The notes beneath the pieces were generated by a model that ran no database searches, was not told where the DNA came from, and worked only from the letters and a program-made list of their open reading frames with translations. This document shows positions 28,459-37,199 of a DNA stretch of 64,000 nt, one piece after another. This DNA is from a bacterium (GTDB taxonomy: Bacteria > Desulfobacterota > Binatia > Binatales > Binataceae), in the NCBI GenBank assembly GCA_014896235.1, contig JADBKU010000012.1, positions 1-64,000 on the forward strand, read 5' to 3'. Each line of letters begins with the position of its first letter. Position 1 is the stretch's first letter. Position numbers and translations under genes: made by a program.

Positions 28459-29856
28459 ATGGAACGAATTCTCATCCTCGACGACGAAGCGGACATGCTC
28501 GAAACCTGCCGTCGGATTCTGGCCGCGGCCGGCCACGAGAGCATCGCCACGACCGATCCGCACGAGGCGCTCGAACTGCTTGAGCGCGAGCGTCCCGACC
28601 TGCTCCTGACGGACTTGCGGATGCCGTCGATGGACGGCATCGATTTGCTGCGCCGCGCGCACGAAATCGATCCCTCGCTTCCGGTCATCATGCTGACCGC
28701 GTACGCCACCATCGAGTCGGCGGTCGGCGCCGTGCGCGAAGGAGCTTTCGACTATCTGGCCAAGCCGTTCACGCTCGACCAACTGGTGGTTTCGGTCGAA
28801 CGGGCGCTGGCTCAGCGGCGGCTCACGCTTGAAAACAAGAACCTGCGCGATCAACTGCGGCAGACTTTTGGTTTCGAGAATATCGTCGGCCGCAGCGCCG
28901 CGTTGCATCGCGCGCTCGAACTGGTGCGCAAGGCCGCCCGTTCCGAGGCGAACGTCCTCGTGCTTGGCGAATCCGGAACCGGAAAGGAATTAATCGCGCG
29001 CGCGATTCACGCCAACAGTCCGCGCGCGAAATATCCGTTCGTACCCGTCGATTGCGCGTCGTTGCCGGAAAATCTGCTTGAGTCCGAACTTTTTGGCCAC
29101 GAAAAAGGCGCGTTCACCGGAGCCGGGGCGGCCAAACTGGGGCTGATGGAAACCGCCGACCGAGGCACGCTGTTCCTCGACGAAATCGGCGAATTGCCGC
29201 AGGGGCTGCAGGCGAAATTGCTGCGCGCGATTCAGGAACGGCGGATTCGCCGGGTCGGCGGGACCCGCGAAATCGCTACTGACGTGCGCGTGGTCTCGGC
29301 GACCAACCGCAATCTGCGCGAGCTCGCGGCGCGCGGCGAATTTCGTGAGGATCTCTTTTATCGCATCAATGTAATCGACATCGTGCTGCCGCCGCTTCGC
29401 GATCGGAAAGGCGATGTCACCCTGCTCGCCTACATTTTCCTGCGCAATTTTACCGAGGGACGAGAGGGGCCGCGGGGCTTTACCGCCGAGGCGCTGGAGT
29501 TACTGGAAGCCTACGATTGGCCGGGCAATATCCGCGAATTGCGTAACGTTGTGGAGCGGGCTTGCGCTCTGGCCGACGCCGACATGATCTCGCCGGCTGA
29601 TTTTCCGGCGCATCTCGCGGCACAATCGCGGCGCTCCGCCGGATCGTCGCCGCCTTCGCCACCGCAGGCGGCCGACGACGAAACGCTCAAGCTCACGCTG
29701 AAAGAAGCGAAAGAAAGGTGGATCGGCCAGCTTGAAGCGTCGTATGTCGCCGAGGTTTTACGCCGCGAGGGCGGCAACGTCTCGCAAGCCGCGCGCGCCG
29801 CCGGCGTCGATCGCAAAACCCTCCATCGCCTCCTGAACAAGCATCGCGTTCGCTGA
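28459..29856 (+). CDS. NtrC-family sigma54-dependent response regulator
   Basis: The 465-residue regulator has a receiver domain (DDE at 8-10, phosphoacceptor Asp52 in LLTDLRM, KPF near 105) and an AAA+ domain with GESGTGKE and an intact GAFTGA loop ([10 protein letters not shown]). The Walker B is LFLDEIGEL, followed by [13 protein letters not shown] and a C-terminal Fis-type helix-turn-helix ([20 protein letters not shown]). On phosphorylation it should drive sigma54 promoters. It converges with the receiver/kinase pair on the other strand 16 bp away, its likely partners. Its target genes are not visible. Confidence 0.95.
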   Translation: MERILILDDEADMLETCRRILAAAGHESIATTDPHEALELLERERPDLLLTDLRMPSMDGIDLLRRAHEIDPSLPVIMLTAYATIESAVGAVREGAFDYLAKPFTLDQLVVSVERALAQRRLTLENKNLRDQLRQTFGFENIVGRSAALHRALELVRKAARSEANVLVLGESGTGKELIARAIHANSPRAKYPFVPVDCASLPENLLESELFGHEKGAFTGAGAAKLGLMETADRGTLFLDEIGELPQGLQAKLLRAIQERRIRRVGGTREIATDVRVVSATNRNLRELAARGEFREDLFYRINVIDIVLPPLRDRKGDVTLLAYIFLRNFTEGREGPRGFTAEALELLEAYDWPGNIRELRNVVERACALADADMISPADFPAHLAAQSRRSAGSSPPSPPQAADDETLKLTLKEAKERWIGQLEASYVAEVLRREGGNVSQAARAAGVDRKTLHRLLNKHRVR

Positions 29857-29872
29857 TCGCCGCGTCCGGCGC

Positions 29873-30265
29873 TCAGAGCGGCCCGCTCAAGCATATTCGG
29901 TCAATCGTCCGTTCGATGGCCTTGCTCAGCTCCGACATCGCGAACGGCTTGGACAGATAGGCGTTAACACCCGCTTCCGACGCTGCCTTCACCGCATCGG
30001 GTGAGTGATACGCCGTGATCATTATCGCCGGCAAACCCGGATTTCTCGACCGCGCATAGCGGATCACTTCCAATCCCGTGCCGTCCGGCAGATGCAAATC
30101 GGTCAGCACCAGATGCGGGTTGAATTCGTCGATTTTGAGGATCGCCTCTGACTTGTCGAACGCCTGCAGGCAATCATATTTCGCGAGCTTGAGGAAGCGC
30201 GCGCAGGTCTCCACGAGATCGCGTTCGTCATCGACGATCAAAATTTTTGGCGCTTCCACGTGCAT
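29873..30265 (-). CDS. Single-domain response regulator (receiver only)
   Basis: The 130-residue CheY-like receiver has DDE near residue 12, phosphoacceptor Asp56 in LVLTDLHLPDG, TAYH, and Lys-Pro-Phe in LSKPFAMSEL. There is no output domain. The start MHVEAPKIL (GGGAAA just upstream) is preferred; a longer frame would overlap the kinase gene. It follows the kinase by about 20 bp and is presumably phosphorylated by it. It may relay phosphate or act by protein contacts. Confidence 0.9.
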   Translation of the reverse strand: MHVEAPKILIVDDERDLVETCARFLKLAKYDCLQAFDKSEAILKIDEFNPHLVLTDLHLPDGTGLEVIRYARSRNPGLPAIMITAYHSPDAVKAASEAGVNAYLSKPFAMSELSKAIERTIDRICLSGPL

Positions 30266-30284
30266 TTTCCCATCTGACCGCAAG

Positions 30285-31655
30285 TCAATTTTCAGGCATG
30301 CGCGAATCATTCATTGCGCGGCTGTTCCTCACGGTCCCTGTCGCGCCCTGATCGCCTGGCGCCGCGGGCAGCGTAATCGTGAACGCCGTGCCGCGGCCCG
30401 GCTCGGATTCGACCTCGATAAGCCCCTGATGTTCGAGGACGATCCGCCGCGACAACCACAGTCCGAGTCCGGTGCCGTTATTTTTAGTCGTGTAAAAAAC
30501 GTCGAAAATTTTAGCCTTGGCATCCGGCGGAATACCGGGGCCGCTGTCCTCGACTCTGAGCTGCACGAATCCCGGGCGATCCGGCGCAACGGTGACGCTG
30601 ATCCGTATCTCACCATTCGCGCCCAGCGCGTCGCGCGCGTTGGTCAAAAGATTGATCAGCACCTGGCCGAGCGCGCCGCGATCGCCCTTTACCGCCGGCA
30701 GCGTCTCGGCCGCCGAAACCTTCAGCGCAATTGCGTCGCGGCGAAACTGCTCGCGAAACAAAAGCGTCGTTTCGTTAATCAGGTCGTTCAAATTCACGGG
30801 CTGGCGTTCGAGCCGGCGCTGGCGCGCCGAATTCAGCAATTCCGACGCAATCTGGCTGGCGCGCGCAGCGTTGCGCTTTACGACTTCCAGATCCTCGCGC
30901 ATCTGCGGTGAAAGCTCGCTGGCGCCCGTTTGCATCATCAACTCGATTCGCGAGGAGACCACCGCCAGCGGATTGTTCAATTCATGCGCCACGCCGGCCG
31001 CGACCGCGCCGAGCGCCGTCAGCGTCTCGCCGCGCCGCGCCTCGCGCTCCAGCTTGAGTCTTTCGCTGATATCCGAAATAAAAGCGCTTACGATGCCCCC
31101 GGTATCGGTCGCAATAAAATGGAGACTCACCTCAACGGGAAACTCCGAGCCATCCTTGCGACGGGCGATTAGATCCATTCCGATGCCCATCGGCCGATTT
31201 CGCGGCGCCGCGAAATAGTCCTTGCGATGAGCCGCATGACGCGCGCGAATCCGATCGGGAATGAGGATATCGATCGACTGGCCTTCCAATTCTTCGCTGG
31301 TGTATCCGAAAAGCTCCAGCGCCTTGGGATTGGCGCGGCGAATCAGGCCTTCTCGGTCCACGCTGATAATTCCCCATTGCGCGGAGTCGAAATAAGCGGT
31401 CGCCCGCCCGATCGCTTCCTGCAATCCAGTTTCGATCACTCTGACCCGCCGCCGGCATGCATCCAGGGTGAAATAAAGCGCTGCGCCTACAATCGCCACG
31501 AAAGCGATGCGATTCAGCAGGCTGGCGTAAAGTGGAGCCGCCGGAAGTAGGATTTCTGACGCAGCGACCCATACCAATCCGAACGCGAAATAGAGAACTG
31601 TCGCCCGGCGCGGAAGCGAACCGAAATTGAAATCCAATTTTCCCGTCGGGACCAC
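30285..31655 (-). CDS. Membrane sensor histidine kinase with PAS domain (NtrB/AtoS type)
   Basis: The 456-residue kinase has two N-terminal transmembrane segments (about residues 15-35 and 45-65). A PAS domain follows (IISVDREGLIRRANPKALELFGY begins it), then the HisKA motif HELNNPLAVVSSRIEL, N-box NLLTNARDAL, G1 VEDSGPGIPPDAKAKIF and G2 NNGTGLGLWLSR. Kinases of this pattern pair with sigma54-activating regulators, and one lies just beyond the receiver gene. The absence of a large periplasmic domain suggests sensing by the PAS domain or within the membrane. The ligand is unknown. Confidence 0.94.
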   Translation of the reverse strand: MVPTGKLDFNFGSLPRRATVLYFAFGLVWVAASEILLPAAPLYASLLNRIAFVAIVGAALYFTLDACRRRVRVIETGLQEAIGRATAYFDSAQWGIISVDREGLIRRANPKALELFGYTSEELEGQSIDILIPDRIRARHAAHRKDYFAAPRNRPMGIGMDLIARRKDGSEFPVEVSLHFIATDTGGIVSAFISDISERLKLEREARRGETLTALGAVAAGVAHELNNPLAVVSSRIELMMQTGASELSPQMREDLEVVKRNAARASQIASELLNSARQRRLERQPVNLNDLINETTLLFREQFRRDAIALKVSAAETLPAVKGDRGALGQVLINLLTNARDALGANGEIRISVTVAPDRPGFVQLRVEDSGPGIPPDAKAKIFDVFYTTKNNGTGLGLWLSRRIVLEHQGLIEVESEPGRGTAFTITLPAAPGDQGATGTVRNSRAMNDSRMPEN

Positions 31656-31694
31656 AGCCGCTTAAAATCGTATTTGCACGCCAGGCATGCAACA

Positions 31695-32144
31695 TTAAAC
31701 CGCGACTCGCGCCGCGTTACCTTCCCCCAAGCGACGTCGGCCGCGCGAACGGCGCCGATGCGCGGCAATCGTGGACGGCGCGGTCCGCCGATGACGCCGC
31801 GTCGGCACATCCGACAGCGTCATGGTTTGCAGGCACTTGCGCACCGCATCGGGATTGATGCCAAGAGCGTCGCAAAGCGGCTCGAACGCGAACAGTCCGG
31901 TCGCTGGCGGCGCCCATGGCGGGCGCGGTCCGAACCAGTTCTGGACCTCGATGAACCGAATCCGCTGATGCCGCGAGCGGGCATTGCGCGTCGCGAGGTA
32001 ACAGCGCATCGCGTCTTCAAGCACGGCGTATAGCAACCGCATCTCGCCGCCGAGCGGCGCATGCCGCCGAATCAGCTGGTAGTATTGCGCCGGCAGCAGC
32101 GTGCCACCGAAGTCTTCGTTCTCGGATACAATCTGATTGGTCAT
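31695..32144 (-). CDS. Conserved protein of unknown function
   Basis: I recognise the pattern of a conserved small family seen in deltaproteobacteria-like genomes, with QYYQLIRRHAP, GGEMRLLYAVLEDAMRCYL and a final FEPLCDALGINPDAVRKCL. No function is assigned to it. The last ~30 residues are arginine-rich and may bind nucleic acid. The LCDALGINPDAVRK segment could be a small helix-turn-helix. It is 149 residues long and starts with ATG after an AGAGAGG-like site. It lies 39 bp upstream of the kinase start, on the same strand. Confidence 0.7.
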   Translation of the reverse strand: MTNQIVSENEDFGGTLLPAQYYQLIRRHAPLGGEMRLLYAVLEDAMRCYLATRNARSRHQRIRFIEVQNWFGPRPPWAPPATGLFAFEPLCDALGINPDAVRKCLQTMTLSDVPTRRHRRTAPSTIAAHRRRSRGRRRLGEGNAARVAV

Positions 32145-32503
32145 GAACGCGATGCTCCTCTCTTAAGTCCGGCGTCCCAACGACCGTCTGGTCAAGATGA
32201 AGCATACGCATTGAACGTGCCGTTGCGTTCGAAGCTGGTAATTACCCGATAAATAAAGGAATTTGGAAAATCCCGCGCCTCTTGCAGGCGCCGGAACCGC
32301 GCTTGCGGGCGCCGCTCGATATGGCGCAACCTTCCCACCTGGGGCATCCGCGCCCCAGAAAACGCAAGCAACTCTGTGAACTTTTCGACCTCGCGCGCGC
32401 CGCATTCATACGGCGCTGGCGCCGGTTCGAGTGATTGAGCTTCGGATGGGTCCGTCGGGCACGCGACGCTATCGGCGCCTCGAACCGCGCAGCGGCGCGC
32501 CGT
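32145..32503. other. 359-bp stretch without a convincing gene
   Basis: Short open frames here have arginine- and proline-rich shadow composition and no family motif. There is one clean 6-bp hairpin (TGGGGC / GCCCCA, 32340-32357) and several GC-rich short inverted repeats. The part next to 32145 probably contains the promoter of the minus-strand unknown gene. I see no tRNA or known small RNA. Confidence 0.5.
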
Positions 32504-33262
32504 TCAATCGATCAGGTAGTAATCGACGGTTGTAACGAGGCGGACTTTCTTTTCGATCGAACCCTGATCGCCCGCGCCGGCGCCGCTCTCTCCCGACGAG
32601 TCGCGGCCGGTTATCTGGAATACGCCCTGATTCGCCCGCCGAATCGGTCCAAGCCGGCTGTGCGAGTCCTTGGCGAATTGCTCCGCGACCCGGCGCGCGC
32701 TCAGCGTCGCCTGCGCCAGCATTGTTGGCCGAATATCGTTCAGATGGGTGAAGAAAAATTGCGGCGCTTGCGGATAGTTTTCGCCCAGCGCCACGCCCGC
32801 GTTCACCAGCGCGCCGGAATCTTCGCTCGCCTTGCGCACCGCGTCCACCTTGGCCGAGCGGATGCGCACGCCGCCTTTCACGATAAAGCGCTGGCCGGCT
32901 GCGGGATGCGAGGTCTGATATGGATTCGCCCACGTGTCGCTGACGACAGTTGGCTGGAGTTCGATCTCATCGGCGGTAAACCCGTGTGCGCGCGCGAAAT
33001 CCATGACGATGCGGCCGTCCTGCGCCAGTTTCGCGCTTGCCGTATTGAGATCGGGGCCGGCCGCGCTGTAGCTGATCGTCCAAAGCGCCAGGTCCGCGCG
33101 AACGTCGCGCTCGACCAGTCCCTTGACGGTCACGTAACGTTCGCTGCGCGCGCGGTAGAAGCCGTTGCCGATAAAGTAGCCGCCCGCAGCGGCGCCCAAT
33201 CCAATCAGCGCGCCCATCACGAGCGCCGCCCTCAACGCGACTCCGGAATTCTCCTGCGGCAT
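32504..33262 (-). CDS. SIMPL-domain (DUF541) periplasmic/envelope protein
   Basis: The 252-residue protein has an N-terminal signal anchor (ALRAALVMGALIGLGAAAGGYF) followed by the SIMPL fold, for example RYVTVKGLVERDVRADLALW, and repeated alpha-beta segments ending KKVRLVTTVDYYLID. Members, including E. coli YggE and BP26, are exported and linked to oxidative-stress tolerance or oligomeric channels; the activity is unclear. It lies 15 bp downstream of greA on the same strand. Confidence 0.88.
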   Translation of the reverse strand: MPQENSGVALRAALVMGALIGLGAAAGGYFIGNGFYRARSERYVTVKGLVERDVRADLALWTISYSAAGPDLNTASAKLAQDGRIVMDFARAHGFTADEIELQPTVVSDTWANPYQTSHPAAGQRFIVKGGVRIRSAKVDAVRKASEDSGALVNAGVALGENYPQAPQFFFTHLNDIRPTMLAQATLSARRVAEQFAKDSHSRLGPIRRANQGVFQITGRDSSGESGAGAGDQGSIEKKVRLVTTVDYYLID

Positions 33263-33277
33263 AGCTGCGCTGCGCGT

Positions 33278-33778
33278 CTAGTCTCCGCTTGCTTCCGTCT
33301 CGCGCGCGATAAGCTCGTGGATTGTGGTCAGCCGACGCACCAGATAGGAGCGTTTGCCCTTTGGCGTCTGCACTTCGATATCGTCGTCCGACGCTTTGCC
33401 GATCAAGGCGTGGCCGAGCGGCGACGAAAGCGAGATGCGGTTCTGCGAGCCATCGACTTCCTCGGGGACCACGATTTCGTATTCGAGCGTGCCGCCCTCG
33501 TCCAAGTCCTCGAGTTCGACCTTGCTGCCGAGACCGACCGTGTCGCGCGGAATCGATTCGATATTGATCATCGCGAGTTCGGCGACGCGCGCCTCCAGAT
33601 TGTTGAGCCGCGCGCGCAGGAACTCCTGGCGCTGCTTGGCCATCGCCCATTCCGCGTTTTCCGACAAATCGCCGTGCGCGCGCGCGCGTTCAAGCTCCTT
33701 GGGCAGCTCGACGTTCAGCTCCCGCTTGAGCGTTTCCATCTCCTTGCGCAATCGCTTGACTACGGGTAACTCAGCCAT
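33278..33778 (-). CDS. greA: Transcript cleavage factor GreA/GreB
   Basis: The 166-residue protein has the N-terminal coiled coil with the acidic tip HGDLSENAEW, whose Asp and Glu reach the RNA polymerase active site. The C-terminal FKBP-like domain has SLSSPLGHALIGK. It rescues backtracked polymerase by stimulating transcript cleavage. The length and SSPLG motif fit GreA best; the slightly extended C-terminus leaves GreB possible. Confidence 0.94.
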   Translation of the reverse strand: MAELPVVKRLRKEMETLKRELNVELPKELERARAHGDLSENAEWAMAKQRQEFLRARLNNLEARVAELAMINIESIPRDTVGLGSKVELEDLDEGGTLEYEIVVPEEVDGSQNRISLSSPLGHALIGKASDDDIEVQTPKGKRSYLVRRLTTIHELIARETEASGD

Positions 33779-33885
33779 CGCTAACAGGTTCCTTGCTCGT
33801 TATCGTTCGCGCCGCCGCGCCTCACGCGCGGCGCCGGAATTTCCAGCCGACAATCCGTCCGGCCGCCAGTACGTGCGCAGACCCT

Positions 33886-34119
33886 TCAATCGGCGACGAT
33901 CGACGTAAGCGTGCGGTTCACGCCCGCGACGCTCTGGATGCGCTGCACGATCAGTTCGCCCAGCGCGGATACGTCCGGCGCCTCAATAATCGCGACGATA
34001 TCATGCGGGCCTGTAACCGCGTGCGCCGCGGACACTTCGGGCGCCTGGCGCAGCTTTTCCGCCACGTCGCGCGCTTTGCCGGGCGATGTATCGATCAATA
34101 TGAACGCTTTCACCGCCAT
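33886..34119 (-). CDS. Stand-alone Lrp/AsnC ligand-binding (RAM) domain
   Basis: The 77-residue protein is a single beta-alpha-beta-beta-alpha-beta domain, with AVKAFILIDTSPGKARDVAEKL, VTGPHDIVAIIEAPD and VNRTLTSIVA. It matches the C-terminal effector domain of Lrp-type regulators but has no DNA-binding half. Such small proteins form dimers or octamers that bind amino acids, and may modulate full-length Lrp proteins. It sits 39 bp before the hydroxyacyl-CoA dehydrogenase gene end. Its role here is unknown. Confidence 0.88.
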   Translation of the reverse strand: MAVKAFILIDTSPGKARDVAEKLRQAPEVSAAHAVTGPHDIVAIIEAPDVSALGELIVQRIQSVAGVNRTLTSIVAD

Positions 34120-34158
34120 TTTGCCGCCCTCCTTCGCGCCGTAGCCCGGCCGCTCGAT

Positions 34159-35049
34159 TCAGCGGCTCTGTGCGGTCGGCGCAATTGGATTGCCCTGCGC
34201 GTCATAGGTATAGAAGCCGCGGCCGACCTTCCGGCCAAGGTACCCGGCGTCAACGTACTTCTTCAGCAACGGGCATGGCCGGTACTTGTCGTCGCCGAAC
34301 ACGCGATGCATCACTTCCATGATTGCGAGGCAGGTGTCGAGGCCAATCAGGTCCGCCAGCTCCAGCGGCCCCATCGGCTGATTCGTGCCGAGCTTCATCG
34401 CGGTGTCGATATCGATTACCCCGCCGACGCCCTCGTAGAGCGTGTAGATGCCTTCGTTGATCATCGGCAGCAGAATCCGGTTGACGATAAATCCCGGAAA
34501 ATCCTCCGCCGTCATCGTGTTCTTGCCCAGCCGCTCGGCCAGCGTGCGCGTCGCTTCGTAGGTTTCCTGCGACGTCGCCAGGCCGCGGATTATCTCGACC
34601 AGCCGCATCGCCGGCACCGGATTCATGAAGTGCATGCCGATGAACCGGTCCGCCCGGCTGGTCCGCGCGCCCATCCGGGTGATTGAAATCGACGAAGTGT
34701 TGGAGGCGAAAATCACGTGCGGCGGACAGAACTGGTCGAGCTTCTGAAACAGCGCGATTTTGGCGTCTTCATTCTCCACCACCGCCTCGATCACGAAATC
34801 GGCATGGCGCAGGTCTTCGAGCTTCGACGTGACCTCGATTCGCCTCAGAATCCGGTCGCGCTCATCCGGTTTGAAGCGGCCGCGCTGGATCATCCGATCC
34901 AGATTGCGCTCGATCGCGGCGAAACCGCGCTTGACCAGCTCGTCCGAAACGTCGTTGAGGAGTACATTGACGCCCGCCTGCGCCGCCACCTGCGCGACGC
35001 CTCCGCCCATCTGCCCCGCGCCGATTACCCCCACCGTGGTTACGCTCAT
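34159..35049 (-). CDS. 3-hydroxybutyryl-CoA / 3-hydroxyacyl-CoA dehydrogenase
   Basis: The 296-residue NAD-dependent enzyme has GAGQMGGGVAQ near the N-terminus, ASNTSSISITRMG, GMHFMNPVPAMRLVEII with the catalytic histidine, and PGFIVNRILLPMINEG. It interconverts 3-hydroxyacyl-CoA and 3-oxoacyl-CoA in beta-oxidation or butyrate-type pathways. The ATG at 35049 is taken because GGGAGG lies a few bases upstream, so the longer N-terminus is not native. It could act with the acyl-CoA dehydrogenases and enoyl-CoA hydratase elsewhere in the window. Confidence 0.94.
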   Translation of the reverse strand: MSVTTVGVIGAGQMGGGVAQVAAQAGVNVLLNDVSDELVKRGFAAIERNLDRMIQRGRFKPDERDRILRRIEVTSKLEDLRHADFVIEAVVENEDAKIALFQKLDQFCPPHVIFASNTSSISITRMGARTSRADRFIGMHFMNPVPAMRLVEIIRGLATSQETYEATRTLAERLGKNTMTAEDFPGFIVNRILLPMINEGIYTLYEGVGGVIDIDTAMKLGTNQPMGPLELADLIGLDTCLAIMEVMHRVFGDDKYRPCPLLKKYVDAGYLGRKVGRGFYTYDAQGNPIAPTAQSR

Positions 35050-35349
35050 CCAATTCCTCCCGGCGCCTCTTGCCGCCGCACGCCGCATCGGCGTCGTTCT
35101 TCATCGTATTCGGGTTGAAACTGTCGCTCGCGGCTCTTGCAGTCAAGCAGCCTAATCGGCCATTCCCGCGCGCGCGGCGCCACCCGGCGATCGCGGTTTC
35201 GACGGGCGCCTGCAAGAATTCTTTACCTCATCATCGCCGCCCGAAAAAAAACGACGAAGCGGGAGCTTGCGCTCCTCCGCCTCGCTGCGTTTTCAAAATT
35301 ACACCGCCCGCGCAAAAGCAGCAAGCCAAGCGGTCGTGTGTCGGCGCGC

Positions 35350-35379
35350 TTGACAAGATCGATCGTGTGAAGCTACTTT
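35350..35379 (+). promoter_or_regulatory. Probable sigma70-type promoter of the FTR1 gene
   Basis: TTGACA (35350-35355) and TACTTT (35374-35379) are separated by 18 nt. The -35 box is perfect and the -10 is weak. The Fur box begins 4 nt after the -10 element, so a bound repressor would cover the start of transcription. Confidence 0.55.
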
Positions 35380-35382
35380 CAA

Positions 35383-35401
35383 ATTGAGAATCATTCTCAA
35401 T
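35383..35401. promoter_or_regulatory. Fur box (iron-responsive operator)
   Basis: ATTGAGAATCATTCTCAAT is a perfect 19-bp inverted repeat around a central C. It contains the 7-1-7 core TGAGAAT-C-ATTCTCA, a close variant of the Fur consensus TGATAATnATTATCA. It lies 10 nt upstream of the ATG of an iron permease gene and just after a likely -10 element. Iron-dependent repression of the transporter is the direct prediction. Confidence 0.85.
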
Positions 35402-35410
35402 AGGATACGT

Positions 35411-36253
35411 ATGCTCACCACGTCAACCGCTGTTCCGTATTTCTTTTACTCTTCGGGAATCCTGTTTCGAGAGGGCCTCGAGGCGCTCTTGGTGATTCTG
35501 GCGCTGGTCGCCGGCGTCCATGAAGCCGGACAGGATCGCCGCGCCCGCATCGTTTACGGCGGCGGTTTGCTGGCGATCGGCGTGAGCCTCGCGCTGGCGT
35601 GGGCCGTGAATCACGTCATCGGCGATAACACCAGCGACACGCTCGAAGGCGTCTTCCAGCTCACCGCCGCGGCGACGCTCTTTTACGTCAGTTCGTGGCT
35701 GACCGCGCGCGGCCAGGCTGAACGCTGGAAGAATTTCATCAAGTCGCAAGTCGCGAACGCCAACGGCAACGCCGGCGCGTCGTTAGCCTTGGGCTTGACG
35801 GCGTTTCTCGCGGTGATGCGCGAGGGCGCCGAGACCATCGTATTCTTTCAGGCGCTGGTGTCCGGCGCGACCGAACGCATTGAACGGCACGCCATTTTCC
35901 TTGGCGTAATCGCCGGCGCGATGGCGCTCGCGCTCGTCTTCATCAGCGCGCGCCGGATGATCCAGCGCATCCCGATCGGCGCATTTTTCTCGGCGACCTC
36001 GGTGATGCTATACGCGCTGGCGGTGATCTTCGCCGGTCAGGGAATCGCGAGCTTCCAGGAGTCAGGCGTACTGGCGGCGACTTTCGTCAATCACGTGCCG
36101 ACCATCGCGATGCTTGGCCTGTTCCCGACGGTCGAAACGCTGGCCGCACAAGGTCTTCTCTTGCTGCTCGCGGCGGCCGCGCTGGTGGCGCCGCGCTACC
36201 GGAGGCCGCGCGCGCTCGCGCCCGCGCAAACTCCTCATCCACGCACGGTCTGA
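35411..36253 (+). CDS. FTR1-family high-affinity iron permease
   Basis: This is a 280-residue integral membrane protein with about seven hydrophobic segments. The two iron-relay motifs of the family are visible: FREGLEALL in the first helix and MREGAETIVF in the fourth. FTR1/EfeU proteins import iron, often with a periplasmic oxidase or iron-binding partner; none (EfeO/EfeB or copper oxidase) is adjacent here. The start is the ATG at 35411 with AGGA upstream. An upstream TTG would place the coding region inside the Fur box. It is single-gene and iron-regulated. Confidence 0.93.
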   Translation: MLTTSTAVPYFFYSSGILFREGLEALLVILALVAGVHEAGQDRRARIVYGGGLLAIGVSLALAWAVNHVIGDNTSDTLEGVFQLTAAATLFYVSSWLTARGQAERWKNFIKSQVANANGNAGASLALGLTAFLAVMREGAETIVFFQALVSGATERIERHAIFLGVIAGAMALALVFISARRMIQRIPIGAFFSATSVMLYALAVIFAGQGIASFQESGVLAATFVNHVPTIAMLGLFPTVETLAAQGLLLLLAAAALVAPRYRRPRALAPAQTPHPRTV

Positions 36254-36385
36254 TCGATTCCTGCTTCCGGTTGCTGCTGGAACGCGGCCGTGCTGACCAA
36301 AGAGCGAGACTTGCCTGACAACGTCCGAACGATTAGCTAATTTCTCTCGTCCGCGGATTTCCGGGGCCGCGGCGCGAACCGTTCG

Positions 36386-37147
36386 ATGTCGCTTGAAGCC
36401 TCCGCCGCCACCGCGCACGCGGCTCCAAAATTTCGCCGTTTGCGCGCGCTTTACGGCGTAATCGCGACGATTCTTTCGGTGCTCTATACGGTAATCTTCG
36501 CCTTTCCTTCGGCGCTCGCGTCGTTCTTTAACCACGGCCACGCGGCGACTCCGATTATCCGCGCCTGGAGTTGGTGCATCCTGCGCACCTGCGGCGTCCG
36601 CGTGGAGCTCGAAGGCCTGGAGAATCTCGCCGGGCTTGACGGATGCGTCTTTGTCGCCAATCATCAGAGCCTTTTCGACATCCTCGCGGTGATTTGCCAC
36701 ATACCGGGCGAAGTCCGCTTCGTCGCCAAAAAAGAGATTCAAAAGCTGCCAGTGCTCGGTTTTATCCTGCACAAGTCGGAAAACATCGTGATCGATCGCG
36801 AAGCCGGCGGGAAAGCGATCCGGCGCGCGCGCGAGGTCGCCAGCCACGGCTACCGCATCTGCGTCTTCGCCGAAGGCCATCGTTACAGCGACAACCAAGT
36901 GCACGAATTCAGCGACGGCGCGGCGTGGCTCGCGATTCTCACCAGGCTGCCGTGCGTACCGATGGCGATCAGCGGCACTTGCACCATCATGCCGCGCGGC
37001 GCGAAGTTCGTCGTGCCGGGCCGGCGGATGAAGATCCGGTTGGGCGAGCCGATTCCCACCGCCGGACTGAAGAGCGCCGATCGCGCCGCGTTGACCCGTC
37101 GGCTCGAAGCCGCCGTCCGCGCCGAATTCGATCCAGATTTCCGTTAG
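36386..37147 (+). CDS. plsC: 1-acyl-sn-glycerol-3-phosphate acyltransferase (PlsC)
   Basis: This 253-residue acyltransferase makes phosphatidic acid from lysophosphatidate at the inner membrane. The H-x4-D motif is NHQSLFD, FVAKKEIQKLPVLG is motif II, and FAEGHRYSDN replaces the usual EGTRSR block III. VPMAISGT is block IV. An N-terminal hydrophobic helix (ATILSVLYTVIFAFPSALAS) anchors it. The altered block III may mean an unusual acyl acceptor, so ornithine- or other lysolipid acyltransferase is an alternative. Confidence 0.9.
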   Translation: MSLEASAATAHAAPKFRRLRALYGVIATILSVLYTVIFAFPSALASFFNHGHAATPIIRAWSWCILRTCGVRVELEGLENLAGLDGCVFVANHQSLFDILAVICHIPGEVRFVAKKEIQKLPVLGFILHKSENIVIDREAGGKAIRRAREVASHGYRICVFAEGHRYSDNQVHEFSDGAAWLAILTRLPCVPMAISGTCTIMPRGAKFVVPGRRMKIRLGEPIPTAGLKSADRAALTRRLEAAVRAEFDPDFR

Positions 37148-37199
37148 TCCCGCCGCCGTCCTCGCCGGTTACCGCCGATTTGCGGCGATTCGCGCGCCG

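Noticed and set aside
32163-32405. An 80-codon open frame in the 359-bp gap
   Set aside because: No motif, odd composition and no ribosome site.
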